Both the position numbers and the translations under genes were made by a program. From the NCBI GenBank assembly GCA_964413935.1, contig CAYPTY010000009.1:1-64000 (forward strand): a DNA stretch of 64,000 bases, read 5' to 3'. Shown here in pieces: positions 35,050 to 44,886 of the stretch. The notes under the pieces were generated by a model. It ran no database searches and was not told the DNA's origin. It saw only the letters and a list, made by a program, of their open reading frames with translations. Source of the DNA: CAYPTY01 sp964413935. Lineage in GTDB: Bacteria > Bacteroidota > Rhodothermia > Balneolales > Balneolaceae. Position 1 is the stretch's first letter; the number at the start of each line of letters is the position of its first letter.

Positions 35050-36352
35050 GGTTCTCATAATTACCTATTACTGGCCACCCAGCGGAGGCTCAGGGGTTCA
35101 GCGCTGGCTGAAATTCGCCAAATACCTGCGGGATTTTGGCTGGGAACCGATCATTTATACTCCGGAAAATCCGGAGCGACCGGCCATCGATCCATCGCTT
35201 GAAAAAGAAGTTCCCGCTGATCTTGAAGTGATCAAAACACCCATCCTGGAACCACACTCCATTTACAAGAAACTGGCCGGCATCCGGGAAGACAGCAATA
35301 TTGCATCCGGTATGGCTTCATCCGGGAAGCAAAACAACCTGATCAAGAAAATCGGGATGTGGGTACGCGGAAATGTATTCATCCCAGACGCACGGGTATT
35401 ATGGATCAAACCATCTGCAGAATACCTTGAAAAATATCTAAGGGATCATCCGGTTGATGCGATTGTGTCTACCGGTCCGCCCCATTCCATGCATATGATT
35501 GCCAAGCGGGTGAGTGAGTCCGCCGGCATCCCCTGGCTGGCCGACTTCCGGGATCCATGGACCAATATTGATTTTGTTGATGAACTTCGGCTTACACCCT
35601 TTGGCCGTGCCCGGCATGAACGAATGGAGGCTGAGGTACTCAAAAGAGCCGATGCCGTTGTAGCCGTTACCCCAACCATGGCAAGAGAACTGGCTGAAGT
35701 CCGTGGATCCCAAGTGCAGGTGATCACCAATGGTTATGACCATGAAGATTTTGAAGGCATGGAAGCTCAGAATCCCGAGATGTTTACCCTGCTGCATATC
35801 GGAACCATGAATGAAGCCCGTAATCCGGACATTCTGTGGAAGTGCCTGAAAGACCTCAAAGGCGAGGTTCCCGGCTTCAGCGGGCATTTTAAGCTGAAGT
35901 TAATCGGTTCGGTCGATGCAGGCGTGAACGAAAGCATCCATCGTGATGGACTTGAAGATGAGGTGGAAATATCCCCTTACATCCCACATGATCAGATTGT
36001 GCAAGCCCAGCTGCATGCCTCAGCATTGCTTTTGCTGGTTAATGACGCACCCAATGCCTATCTGCTGTATCAGGGTAAATTGTTTGAATATCTGGCCAGC
36101 GGTAAACCCATTGTTGCCATCGGCCCGGAAAAAGGCGATACCCCAAATTTGCTGCATGAACTGGGCTACGCCCACTACACGCCTTTTGGTGATCGCATAG
36201 GCCTCCGGAAATCCATTTTACAGCTTTTTGAACAGCATCAGCAAGGTAAATTAACCAAACATGATATCCGCAAGGTTGAAAAATACTCCAGAAAGAATCT
36301 ATGCGGGGAGATGGCTGGTTTATTGAATCAAATCAGTAGTCCATCAGCCTAA
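35039..36352 (+). CDS. Glycosyltransferase, GT4-like
   Basis: This 437-aa GT-B glycosyltransferase starts at ATG 35039 with MKPKVLIITYYWPPSGGSGVQRW, the glycine-rich loop typical of surface-polysaccharide GT4 enzymes; upstream codons overlap YfhO and are not counted. The donor-binding half includes HIGTMNEARNP and the acidic segment near YLLYQGKLFEYLASGKPIVAIGPEKGD. The sugar and acceptor are unknown. It overlaps the YfhO-like gene by 11 bp and converges on the next glycosyltransferase with a 9-bp 3' overlap. Confidence 0.9.
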   Translation: MKPKVLIITYYWPPSGGSGVQRWLKFAKYLRDFGWEPIIYTPENPERPAIDPSLEKEVPADLEVIKTPILEPHSIYKKLAGIREDSNIASGMASSGKQNNLIKKIGMWVRGNVFIPDARVLWIKPSAEYLEKYLRDHPVDAIVSTGPPHSMHMIAKRVSESAGIPWLADFRDPWTNIDFVDELRLTPFGRARHERMEAEVLKRADAVVAVTPTMARELAEVRGSQVQVITNGYDHEDFEGMEAQNPEMFTLLHIGTMNEARNPDILWKCLKDLKGEVPGFSGHFKLKLIGSVDAGVNESIHRDGLEDEVEISPYIPHDQIVQAQLHASALLLLVNDAPNAYLLYQGKLFEYLASGKPIVAIGPEKGDTPNLLHELGYAHYTPFGDRIGLRKSILQLFEQHQQGKLTKHDIRKVEKYSRKNLCGEMAGLLNQISSPSA

Positions 36353-37531
36353 GCGACTGTATTTACCGATCAGGTCTTTTACGGTATGATCCCAGTTGTA
36401 TTTATCCAGTACCGCTTTTCTTCCTGACTCTCCCATTTCCTTTCTTTTTTCAGGGGAAGCGATCAACTCTTTCAAGCCTTCTGCCAGCGCATCAGCATCC
36501 CCTGAAGGGTAAATAAAACCGGCCCCTGTTTCGTGCACAATCCTTTCGATGGGTACACAGTTGGTGCTGACTACCGGCTTGGAGCAATACATGTACTGAA
36601 ACAGCTTATGCGGGATTGTGGTATCGGTGTGTTTGTTTTTTACATGCGGAATCAGGCAGATATCACTGCTTTCGATGTAGGAACGCACTTTTGCCAGCGG
36701 TTGCCATCCCTCAAAAGAAACGCGGCCGGTAATACCCAACTCATTCACTTTTTCTTCGGTTTCTCTTCGGGTACGACCATCACCTACAAGCATCAGGCGG
36801 AAATCGAGGCCGGAATCGTCCAGTTTTTTGACGGCCCCGATCAGATGTTCCAACCCGCGGTGTGAATCAAATCCACCGATATAGGTAAGCAGAACCTCGT
36901 CATTTTGCCTTAACTGACGCTCCGTTTCCCGTTCATATGTATCGAAGTCGGCTGTGTTCAGGGTGTTGGGGGTTACCGTCATTTTTTCTTCAGGGATGCC
37001 CAGTTTCTTAAGTCTGTCCCGATTCTCTTCTATTACTGTGATGACCAGATCAGAAGCTTTCAGCCATTCTTCTTCCAGTTTTTTCCATTTTTTCAGGGAA
37101 ACAAACCACTTCCCCGGAGGCCTTGTACTCCAGGCATAATATTGAACCGCTGCCACATAATTTTCATGAAGATCCACGACAAGAGGCAATCCGGTTTTCT
37201 TCGCTGCTCTCACACCCCCTCCTGCCAGATACAGATCGTGAACATGGATGGCATCGAATTCACCCTCCTCAACAACCTGCGCAATAACATTACCGAGATA
37301 CCAGGAATAGACCGGAAAAAAGGTGAGGAGTCCGCGCATTTTTTCCCGGTAATTGTTCTTCAGCTTATGTCGGATCAGGCTGATGCCTTTGTAGCTTTCA
37401 TGCTCCGGTTTGTCTGCATCATCAATCACCAGCAGGCTGACTTTGTGTCCCGCATTCATTAGGGATTCTGCCTCATTTTCTACCCGGATATCACTGGGAA
37501 AGCGGTGATCCAGCACCATCAAAATATTCAT
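36344..37531 (-). CDS. Glycosyltransferase family 4
   Basis: This 395-aa GT-B glycosyltransferase begins MNILMVLDHRFPSDIRVENEAESL. It has the acceptor-domain HVHDLYLAGGGVRAAKKTGLPLVVDLHENY and the donor-binding GGFDSHRGLEHLIGAVKKL and PHKLFQYMYCSKPVVSTNC, with the E-x7-E type motif region. It is on the opposite strand to its neighbours and overlaps the preceding glycosyltransferase by 9 bp at the 3' end. A role in exopolysaccharide or O-antigen assembly is inferred from the block. Confidence 0.9.
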   Translation of the reverse strand: MNILMVLDHRFPSDIRVENEAESLMNAGHKVSLLVIDDADKPEHESYKGISLIRHKLKNNYREKMRGLLTFFPVYSWYLGNVIAQVVEEGEFDAIHVHDLYLAGGGVRAAKKTGLPLVVDLHENYVAAVQYYAWSTRPPGKWFVSLKKWKKLEEEWLKASDLVITVIEENRDRLKKLGIPEEKMTVTPNTLNTADFDTYERETERQLRQNDEVLLTYIGGFDSHRGLEHLIGAVKKLDDSGLDFRLMLVGDGRTRRETEEKVNELGITGRVSFEGWQPLAKVRSYIESSDICLIPHVKNKHTDTTIPHKLFQYMYCSKPVVSTNCVPIERIVHETGAGFIYPSGDADALAEGLKELIASPEKRKEMGESGRKAVLDKYNWDHTVKDLIGKYSRLG

Positions 37532-37589
37532 AAATGTGATTGGTTGAATTTCTATTTTGCTGCGCGACGACCGAAAGTAACCTTTTTTT

Positions 37590-37823
37590 ATGACCGATCT
37601 TAGTCACATCACCCATCAACCATTTAGGCGAAGATATCAGCGAAGCCTCGATTTTGTGGCTCAACCGACGAATGGGGATGAAAGCATTATTGACATCGGT
37701 GCCCCAAATGCATTTTCAGTAATACTCTCTAAATCAGGGTTCAGTCCGGAAAAGGCAATCGATGGGAATCCATTGCTGCAGACATTTATATCACGATATT
37801 TCATCGTGGAAGCCCGCAGCTGA
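37590..37823 (+). pseudogene. Truncated SAM-methyltransferase-like fragment
   Basis: This is a 77-aa open frame starting at ATG 37590. RRRYQRSLDFVAQP followed by ESIIDIGAPNAFSVILSKSGF resembles the start of a class I SAM methyltransferase through its first nucleotide-binding motif. The protein then ends at TGA 37821-37823, far short of the usual 200 residues or more. No downstream continuation was recognised in any frame. The flippase ATG begins one base later. It is either a decayed gene or a small protein of its own. Confidence 0.55.
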
Positions 37824-37824
37824 G

Positions 37825-39309
37825 ATGGGAATCATTGTCCGACAGAGTATTTACAATTCCATTTTTTCCTACGCGGGAATCATTCTGGGATTCATAACCA
37901 CCGTAAAACTTTTTCCGAGTATGATGTCGGAGGATCAGTATGGTTTGACCAGAGCCATGTTGTCTATCATGCTCATCAGCTCTCAAATTGCCCTGCTGGG
38001 AAGTCCCTCCTCTATTATCCGTTTCTTTCCGGCAATCAAACAGGAGAGCAGTGACCCCAGGAAATCCTACCCTGTGTTTTTGGTTGGGCCCATGATTGGA
38101 TCTACATTGATTCTTGCCGTCTTTCTTTTATTCAAAAACACCATTCTGTCCTTTTTTCTGGAAAGGTCTCCACTCATTGGTGAATACTACTTCCTGATAC
38201 TCCTCCTGATTTTTGGATATTCGTTTTTCCAGCTTCTTGATCACTACATCAAGGCTTTTTTCAGTACTACTTTTGCTACTTTTCTGCTTGAGGTAAGCCT
38301 GCGCCTGATCATCATTGCCGACCTCATCCTCTTTTATTTCGATGTGATCAGTTTCGACACTTTTGTGCTGATCTTTGCTGCAAATTACCTCTTTCAGCTA
38401 CTGATTTTGCTGGCTTATGCACTAAAAAACAGGATTTTCAGCCTGATTCCTTCCTTTGAAAATGTAAATCAGCAATCGGTGCGGGAAATCCTGGTCTATG
38501 GTTCCTATTCCTTTCTGGGCGGAGTAGCCATTATTCTGGTTGGTAATATCGACATGCTGATGATTTCTTCCCTCATCGGCCTGGATAATACCGCCATTTA
38601 TGCGGTTGCGCTGTACGTAGCGGCTGTGATCGGTATACCCAAAAGAGCGGTACAGAAAATCTCATTCCCCATCATTGCGGATTCCTTCAAAAACGGGGAC
38701 ATGGATAACGTGGAACAGATTTACCGTAAATCCAGCCTGAATCAGCTGCTGATAGGCCTGCTCATTTACATTGGCGTATGGGCCAATATGGACAATCTGT
38801 ATGCTTTGCTGCCTGAAAACTATGCCAACGGAAGCCTGGTCATTTTGCTGATCGGAGCCGCCAACCTGGTTGACCTCTCAGCCGGTTCTAACCGGGCGAT
38901 CCTTCAGGCTTCTCAGTATTTTCGATTTGATCTGTATGCTAATCTGATGCTGGTGATTCTGGCTTTTTTCCTGAACCTTTATTTCATACCCATTTACGGC
39001 ATTGTGGGAGCGGCTATCGCAACTACCGTATCGATTATCCTCTATAACCTGCTTAAAATTATTTATGTAAAGCTGCGCCTCGGGCTGCAGCCCTATTCCC
39101 TGAAAGTGTTTGGAGTTATCCTGATCGCTGCTCTGGTCTACGGCCTTTCCCTTCTGATCCCCAAACTTTCGCTATATGCGGATATCCTGATTCGGTCAGC
39201 TGCCATGGCCTTGATTTATGGCACCTTGATTCTTGCTTTTCGCCTGTCGGATGAGGTTCATGACCTGTTCCTGAAAGTGCTTCGAAAAGCCGGGATCCGG
39301 AAGGCCTGA
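37825..39309 (+). CDS. Oligosaccharide flippase / polysaccharide biosynthesis protein (Wzx-like)
   Basis: This is a 494-aa MOP-superfamily transporter with about 14 hydrophobic segments, expected to flip lipid-linked sugars across the inner membrane. ATG 37825 starts MGIIVRQSIYNSIFSYAGIILGF; the longer upstream frame overlaps the methyltransferase fragment. Family features include GPTRAM-like SEDQYGLTRAMLSI at the N terminus and a central ILVYGSYSFLGGVAIILVGNIDMLMIS. It closes the polysaccharide block that contains the YfhO-like protein and two glycosyltransferases. Confidence 0.88.
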   Translation: MGIIVRQSIYNSIFSYAGIILGFITTVKLFPSMMSEDQYGLTRAMLSIMLISSQIALLGSPSSIIRFFPAIKQESSDPRKSYPVFLVGPMIGSTLILAVFLLFKNTILSFFLERSPLIGEYYFLILLLIFGYSFFQLLDHYIKAFFSTTFATFLLEVSLRLIIIADLILFYFDVISFDTFVLIFAANYLFQLLILLAYALKNRIFSLIPSFENVNQQSVREILVYGSYSFLGGVAIILVGNIDMLMISSLIGLDNTAIYAVALYVAAVIGIPKRAVQKISFPIIADSFKNGDMDNVEQIYRKSSLNQLLIGLLIYIGVWANMDNLYALLPENYANGSLVILLIGAANLVDLSAGSNRAILQASQYFRFDLYANLMLVILAFFLNLYFIPIYGIVGAAIATTVSIILYNLLKIIYVKLRLGLQPYSLKVFGVILIAALVYGLSLLIPKLSLYADILIRSAAMALIYGTLILAFRLSDEVHDLFLKVLRKAGIRKA

Positions 39310-39375
39310 GCCGATCAAAGTCTGATTTTAAGCCGCATCCCTCTTATCTTCCACCCACAATCAAAATAAGGATAC

Positions 39376-40632
39376 ATGGCGCAGGCAAAATACACTACCC
39401 ATCACGGAATGGTTGATATCCTTCCGGATGAAAGCCCCAGATGGAGGGCACTGGAGAACATCATTCACGAACAGGCAAATCAATTTAATTTCGAGGAGAT
39501 CCGGACGCCCATCATGGAACAGACCGAGCTCATCGTTCGGGGTCTGGGTCAGCTTACCGATATTGTTTCGAAAGAGACTTTCGCATTCAGCCGGGGTGAG
39601 GACAATTACATCCTGCGCCCGGAATGTACCGCTCCGGTTGTGCGCGCATTTGTGGAACACCATCTGGATCAGCGGGGCGGAACACAGAAGCTGTATTATA
39701 TCGGACCTATGTTCAGAGCAGAACGTCCCCAGAAAGGCCGGCAGCGGCAGTTCCATCAGTTTGGCGTTGAGCTGATCGGTACCGACAGTCCTCTGGCCGA
39801 TGTGGAAACCATCGCTTTCATGATTTCCATTTATGATCGCATCGGCATAAAAAATACCACCCTGAAAATAAACTCAGTCGGTGATCCTGAAAGTCGAGAG
39901 CGTTACAAAGAAGCGCTCAAAGATTATCTGCGCCCCAACCTGGGTAAACTGAGTGAAATCTCGCAGAAGCGATTTGAAAGCAACCCCATGCGCATCCTGG
40001 ATTCCAAGGAACCCGAAGATCAGCCTTTCATCGAAGAAGCTCCGTTTATCACCGATTTCCTGAATGAGGAAACTGCAAGACACTATCAGGGGGTGCTGGC
40101 TCATCTGAAAAATTTGGGCATCAAATATGAAGAAGATCCTTATCTGGTACGCGGACTGGATTATTATACCCGAACCGCTTTTGAGCTGGTCAGCCCGGAT
40201 CTGGGATCGCAGGATTCTCTGGCTGGCGGCGGTCGTTATGATCTGCTGATCGAAGAAATAGGCGGACAGCCGACTCCGGCCGTTGGTTTTGCCGCCGGCA
40301 TGGAACGACTATTCATTGCCTGTGAAGAACTTGGAATTTCACTGGGCGAAGATTCTTCTGTTGATGTGTACATCGTCACTTTCGGGGATACTGCCCGCAA
40401 CTGGGCCATGTCATTTTTACCTGAACTGAGAGCAGCCGGTATCTCTGCCACCCTTGATTTTCAGGGCCGCTCCATGAAGGCACAAATGAAAGATGCCAAC
40501 CGGAAAAATGCGCGTTATACGCTCATTGTCGGTGATAATGAACTTGAAAAAGATTTGTATGTACTTCGTGATATGGAGGCCAGTGAAGAAGAAAACCTCA
40601 ATCGTGAGGGCATCCTGAAGAAGCTGTCTTAA
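39376..40632 (+). CDS. hisS: Histidyl-tRNA synthetase
   Basis: This is a class II aminoacyl-tRNA synthetase of 418 aa. It shows motif 2 (MFRAERPQKGRQRQFHQFGVELIG), the HisRS-specific LVRGLDYYTRTAFELV, and motif 3 (GGGRYDLLIEEIGGQPTPAVGFAAGMERL), followed by the anticodon-binding domain. ATG 39376 starts MAQAKYTTHHGMVDILPDE. It converges on the exchanger gene with a 4-bp stop overlap. Confidence 0.96.
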   Translation: MAQAKYTTHHGMVDILPDESPRWRALENIIHEQANQFNFEEIRTPIMEQTELIVRGLGQLTDIVSKETFAFSRGEDNYILRPECTAPVVRAFVEHHLDQRGGTQKLYYIGPMFRAERPQKGRQRQFHQFGVELIGTDSPLADVETIAFMISIYDRIGIKNTTLKINSVGDPESRERYKEALKDYLRPNLGKLSEISQKRFESNPMRILDSKEPEDQPFIEEAPFITDFLNEETARHYQGVLAHLKNLGIKYEEDPYLVRGLDYYTRTAFELVSPDLGSQDSLAGGGRYDLLIEEIGGQPTPAVGFAAGMERLFIACEELGISLGEDSSVDVYIVTFGDTARNWAMSFLPELRAAGISATLDFQGRSMKAQMKDANRKNARYTLIVGDNELEKDLYVLRDMEASEEENLNREGILKKLS

Positions 40633-41741
40633 ACCACGTCGGGCACATCCTTGTTTTTACGGTAACGAAAAGTGTTAATCGCGAGAATGATGACCGTGAG
40701 AGCTGAGATCGGAATCACAAAGTACAGCATGCTCACATTGATCACCGGTAAATACTCGAAATTGATGGAGTCCAGCACCAGGTAGGTTATATAGGCCGCA
40801 TAATATACCAGAAAGAAGACGCCCTCCCAGCGATCAATTCCGTAACCTCTATAGAAGATAGGTAAACAGGCCAGGCTCACAGCCAGCATCACCGGAATAT
40901 CAAATTCAATGGCCGTCATGCTTACCTCAACTCCGCTGGAAGAAGTTAAACCGGTCACTCCCAGTACCAGCAGCAGGTTGAAGATATTGGATCCCACAAT
41001 ATTACCAACGGCCAGATTGCGTTCTCCTTTAATGGATGCCGCAACCGATGTGGCCAGTTCCGGCAATGAGGTTCCGATGGAAACAATGGTCAGGCCAATA
41101 ATCAGCTCACTTACTCCCCACATTTTTGCCAGCTCAACCGCATTCACAACCAGCAGATCGGATCCGTAAACTAGCAGTGCCAGCCCGATAAAGAAATAGA
41201 GAATGTTAAAAAAGTAGGCCCGAAAACTCTTTACTACCACCAGCTCGTCCAGGTCATCATCATACTCAGCATCCCGGATTTTCTTTTCCCTGCGTTCGTT
41301 AATAATCAGATAGGCCAGATAAACTCCAAGCGTAGAGATCAGAATCACACTTTCCAGCACGCTCACGACCCCGTTGCGTGAAAGCAGATACATCAGCAGA
41401 GTTATACCGATCATTATGGGTACGTCAATACGAACCAGTTTGCGTGATACGATCATGGGACTGAGCGCCGCCGAAAGTCCAAGTACCAGCAGAATATTGG
41501 ATATGTTTGAACCCACAATATTGCCGATAACAATATCCGCACTTCCGATGAGGGCCGCATTCACACTCACCGCTACTTCGGGTGCACTTGTGCCGAAAGC
41601 TACTACGGTAAGACCAACGATGAGTGGCGAAATACCCAGCATGAGTGACAGCTTCTGAGCACTGCGAACCAGAATTTCGGCACCACCGGAGAGTAAAACG
41701 AGACCAACAAAAAATAAAGCAAAGTTAAGTGCGGTGTCCAT
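40629..41741 (-). CDS. CaCA-family Na+/Ca2+ (or K+-dependent) exchanger
   Basis: This 370-aa polytopic membrane protein carries the two inverted alpha repeats that define the family: GTSAPEVAVSVNAALIGSADIVIGNIVGSN near residue 50 and GTSLPELATSVAASIKGERNLAVGNIVGSN near 215. These contain the acidic residues that bind the ions. A charged loop (INERREKKIRDAEYDDDLDELVVVKS) separates the halves. YrbG-like proteins are the closest bacterial type. Calcium/sodium exchange suits a saline habitat. It diverges from the CPA1 antiporter gene. Confidence 0.93.
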   Translation of the reverse strand: MDTALNFALFFVGLVLLSGGAEILVRSAQKLSLMLGISPLIVGLTVVAFGTSAPEVAVSVNAALIGSADIVIGNIVGSNISNILLVLGLSAALSPMIVSRKLVRIDVPIMIGITLLMYLLSRNGVVSVLESVILISTLGVYLAYLIINERREKKIRDAEYDDDLDELVVVKSFRAYFFNILYFFIGLALLVYGSDLLVVNAVELAKMWGVSELIIGLTIVSIGTSLPELATSVAASIKGERNLAVGNIVGSNIFNLLLVLGVTGLTSSSGVEVSMTAIEFDIPVMLAVSLACLPIFYRGYGIDRWEGVFFLVYYAAYITYLVLDSINFEYLPVINVSMLYFVIPISALTVIILAINTFRYRKNKDVPDVV

Positions 41742-41875
41742 GTATTGGGATCAGGATAGTTCAGTCCTCAGGTCAGCCTCTGTAAATCCACAAGAATCTG
41801 AGTTATCGGGACTGTTAAAAGTATTTTTTTCATTATTATTGCGTACTCAAAAGGTAAAAATTTTATTCTTCCTAA

Positions 41876-43711
41876 ATGTCGGAAACCTTATTAATCGGAC
41901 TTAGTGCAATCATCGCAATTGGTGTGTCGGCCCAGTGGCTGGCCTGGCGTACCAAACTGCCGGCCATTCTTGTGCTTTTGATATTCGGTATTCTGGCCGG
42001 ACCGGTAACCGGATTTATTGATCCCGATCAGATATTCGGTGATCTGCTCAGTCCCTTTGTTTCTATTTCCGTTGCCATCATACTGTTTGAAGGCGGACTC
42101 AGCCTGCGCTTCTCCGAATTGCGTGAAATCGGCACCGTTGTTGTAAATCTCATTACCATTGGTATTATCCTTACCTGGGCCCTGGCGGCACTTTCAGCTT
42201 ATTATCTGCTCGATCTGGGACTTGAACTCTCCGTCCTTTTCGGAGCAATTCTGATTGTAACCGGACCAACTGTAATTATTCCCTTGCTTCGGCAGGTGCG
42301 CCCCACCGAAACGGTTGGTTCTGTGCTGCGCTGGGAGGGCATTGTCAACGACCCGATCGGTGCGATGATGGCTGTACTGGTTTTTGAGATTATTCTTTCC
42401 GGAGGCTTTGCAAACATCACCGGTGCAGCAGCACTCAGTATTGTAAACACCATCGTTTTCGGAACCTTTCTCGGAGTGATCGGTGCCTTGATCCTCTGGT
42501 TTATGCTGAAACGTCACTTGATACCCGATTACCTGCAGAATCCTATCAGCCTGATGATTGTGATTTCGGTTTTTGCTGTATCTAACCTGCTGCAGCATGA
42601 ATCCGGACTTTGGGCCGTAACAGTAATGGGTATTGCTCTGGCCAATCAGAAATCGGTTCGCCTCAAGCATATCGTGGAATTCAAGGAGAACCTGCAGGTT
42701 CTGCTCATATCCATACTTTTCATCATGCTGGCTGCACGACTCACAGTCGAAGACGTGAGCTACTTTAATATGAAAAGCCTGGCTTTCATCGCTGCATTGC
42801 TTTTCATCGTGAGACCGGTTTCTATGTATGTTTCCACCATCCGATCCAAACTGAACTTTAAAGAACGGACCTTCCTGGCCTGGATGGCCCCTCGCGGAAT
42901 TGTAGCCGCGGCCATTTCAGCGATTTTTGCACTGCGCCTCGAAGAAAATGGTATTGAAGAAGCCGCATTACTGGTTCCCTACACCTTCATTGTGATTATT
43001 GCAACGGTCACCATTTATGGACTTTCCGCCAATCCACTGTCCAGATTGCTGAATGTGGCCAAACCCAAACCGCGCGGAATTATGATGGTGGGTGCGCACG
43101 AGTGGGCGCGCCGTTTTGCGGAAATTCTGCATGAGATGGATTTCAAAGTGATAATGGCCGACTCCAACTGGGAGAATATTTCTAAAGCACGCAAATCTGG
43201 TCTCAATACCTATTATGGCAACATCCTTTCGGAATATGCCATTGATGACATCGACCTGGACGGGGTGGGACGAATGATTGCACTCACTCCAAACGATGAG
43301 GTAAACTCCCTGGCTGCCATCCGTTTTGCTGAGACTTTCGGTTCTTCCATGGTTTACAAATTGGCACCTATCCGCCGCACCAGCCGTAAGGACGCCGAAC
43401 AACCCGACTTCCTTGCTGGACGGACCCTTTTCCGCAGCGACATCACCTACCAGAAGCTGGATGAACTCTTTGATGAAGGTGCATCAATGGATGTACATAA
43501 ACTGAGTGCGGATTTCAGTTACAAAGACTATGAAAAGAAATTTGGCAACTACGCCACCCCCCTCTTCCTGGTTACTACAGATAAATTTGTAGTGCCTTTT
43601 TCTGCCGATAATCCGCCTACACCGCAGATAAACGAAACCATTATTTCGCTGGTTTTACCCGATCTTCCCGAAGAAGAGGAACTGGTTTCTGAGGAGGAAA
43701 CCAAATCCTGA
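41876..43711 (+). CDS. CPA1 Na+(K+)/H+ antiporter with TrkA-N regulatory domain
   Basis: This 611-aa membrane protein has about 12 hydrophobic segments in residues 1-390, including the CPA1 signature EGIVNDPIGA with N158-D159 in the ion-binding site. A C-terminal RCK/TrkA-N domain follows (PRGIMMVGAHEWARRFAEILHEMDFKVIMADSN, about residues 395-510). The nucleotide-binding domain suggests gating by NAD(H), ATP or a dinucleotide. It fits salt and pH balance. It begins a same-strand run with lysA 20 bp downstream. Confidence 0.92.
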   Translation: MSETLLIGLSAIIAIGVSAQWLAWRTKLPAILVLLIFGILAGPVTGFIDPDQIFGDLLSPFVSISVAIILFEGGLSLRFSELREIGTVVVNLITIGIILTWALAALSAYYLLDLGLELSVLFGAILIVTGPTVIIPLLRQVRPTETVGSVLRWEGIVNDPIGAMMAVLVFEIILSGGFANITGAAALSIVNTIVFGTFLGVIGALILWFMLKRHLIPDYLQNPISLMIVISVFAVSNLLQHESGLWAVTVMGIALANQKSVRLKHIVEFKENLQVLLISILFIMLAARLTVEDVSYFNMKSLAFIAALLFIVRPVSMYVSTIRSKLNFKERTFLAWMAPRGIVAAAISAIFALRLEENGIEEAALLVPYTFIVIIATVTIYGLSANPLSRLLNVAKPKPRGIMMVGAHEWARRFAEILHEMDFKVIMADSNWENISKARKSGLNTYYGNILSEYAIDDIDLDGVGRMIALTPNDEVNSLAAIRFAETFGSSMVYKLAPIRRTSRKDAEQPDFLAGRTLFRSDITYQKLDELFDEGASMDVHKLSADFSYKDYEKKFGNYATPLFLVTTDKFVVPFSADNPPTPQINETIISLVLPDLPEEEELVSEEETKS

Positions 43712-43731
43712 ACCCATGATTAATTGCACCC

Positions 43732-44886
43732 ATGCTGTATAAACAGCTGCTCCCGGGCTTTGAAAAGCTCGAGACTCCTTTTTTTTATTACGATCTGGAC
43801 CTGCTTCAGCAAACACTTGAAGCCGTACAAAAACATGGCAGCTCAAGAGGATTTCACATTCACTATGCTCTGAAAGCCAATAACAACCCGCGAATCCTGA
43901 CAATGATACAGGAAGCCGGTTTCGGGGCCGACTGTGTGAGCGGAAATGAAGTACAGCTGGCCATTGACCATGGCTTTGCTCCTGAAAACATTGCTTTTGC
44001 CGGGGTTGGAAAAACCGATGCTGAAATCCGGATTGGCCTGAAACATGATATCTATTGCTTCAACTGTGAATCCAGGCAGGAAATTGAAGTGATCAATGAA
44101 CTGGCTGCTGAAGCCGGTACTACTGCCCGGATCGCTCTGCGGCTGAATCCCAATGTGGATGCCAAAACCCACAAGTACATCACCACCGGGCTGGATGAAA
44201 ATAAATTCGGCATTAACGAAAATGAGCTGCAGGATGTCCTGGACCTGCTGGGCAAATGCAGCAACATAGATCTGATCGGAATTCACTTCCACATCGGATC
44301 CCAGATCATCGAAATGGAGCCCTTCCGCAAGCTGGCCAAACGGGCTGGGGAACTTGCTGATGAAATTGAAAGCCGGTGCTTTCAGCTGAAACACATAAAC
44401 GTGGGAGGCGGACTGGGAATCAACTACCATCAGCCGGATGATGAACTCATTCCTGACTTTGAAACCTACTTCCAGCTTTTTGAAGAACACATCCAGCTGA
44501 AAGATCATCAGGAATTGCATTTTGAAATAGGCCGGGCTATGGTCGGACAATGCGGGAACCTGATCAGCCGGGTGCTGTACATTAAGGAAGGTCGCCAAAC
44601 CACTTTTGCCATTGTGGATGCGGGTATGTCGGAGCTGATCAGACCCGCCCTCTATCAGGCCGAACACCATATTGATGTGCTCAGCCACAACGGAAGTGTC
44701 CGAACCTATGATGTGGTTGGCCCTATCTGTGAATCTTCGGATACCTTCCGTTCGCGCATGCAGCTGCCCGAACTGAAAAGAGGGAATCTGGTTGCCATCC
44801 GCAGTACAGGCGCATACGGAGAGGTAATGATCAGTAAATACAATCTGAGACCAGAAGTAGGAATCGTTTTCTCGGACGAGCTATGA
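43732..44886 (+). CDS. lysA: Diaminopimelate decarboxylase
   Basis: It makes L-lysine from meso-diaminopimelate, the last step of lysine synthesis. The 384-aa fold-type III PLP enzyme has the cofactor lysine K48 in HYALKANNN and the conserved HFHIGSQI and GGGLGINY motifs; the AICESSDTF-like CESSDTF near the end supplies the second-subunit cysteine. It overlaps lysC by 4 bp (ATGA), so the two are translationally coupled. Lysine is also the precursor of the AblA/AblB product encoded at 11.4-15.2 kb. Confidence 0.95.
   Translation: MLYKQLLPGFEKLETPFFYYDLDLLQQTLEAVQKHGSSRGFHIHYALKANNNPRILTMIQEAGFGADCVSGNEVQLAIDHGFAPENIAFAGVGKTDAEIRIGLKHDIYCFNCESRQEIEVINELAAEAGTTARIALRLNPNVDAKTHKYITTGLDENKFGINENELQDVLDLLGKCSNIDLIGIHFHIGSQIIEMEPFRKLAKRAGELADEIESRCFQLKHINVGGGLGINYHQPDDELIPDFETYFQLFEEHIQLKDHQELHFEIGRAMVGQCGNLISRVLYIKEGRQTTFAIVDAGMSELIRPALYQAEHHIDVLSHNGSVRTYDVVGPICESSDTFRSRMQLPELKRGNLVAIRSTGAYGEVMISKYNLRPEVGIVFSDEL

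Noticed and set aside
37762..37824. Longer N terminus for the flippase
   Set aside because: The extra 21 residues overlap the methyltransferase fragment and break the expected hydrophilic start followed by helix 1.
41876..43711. KefB/K+ efflux identity for the antiporter
   Set aside because: The ND motif and CPA1 pattern fit a Na+(K+)/H+ exchanger better; a CPA2/Kef assignment is not supported.
43843..44688. Long 281-aa open frame antisense to lysA
   Set aside because: It is a mirror frame of a confident PLP enzyme gene, has no family resemblance and no start context.
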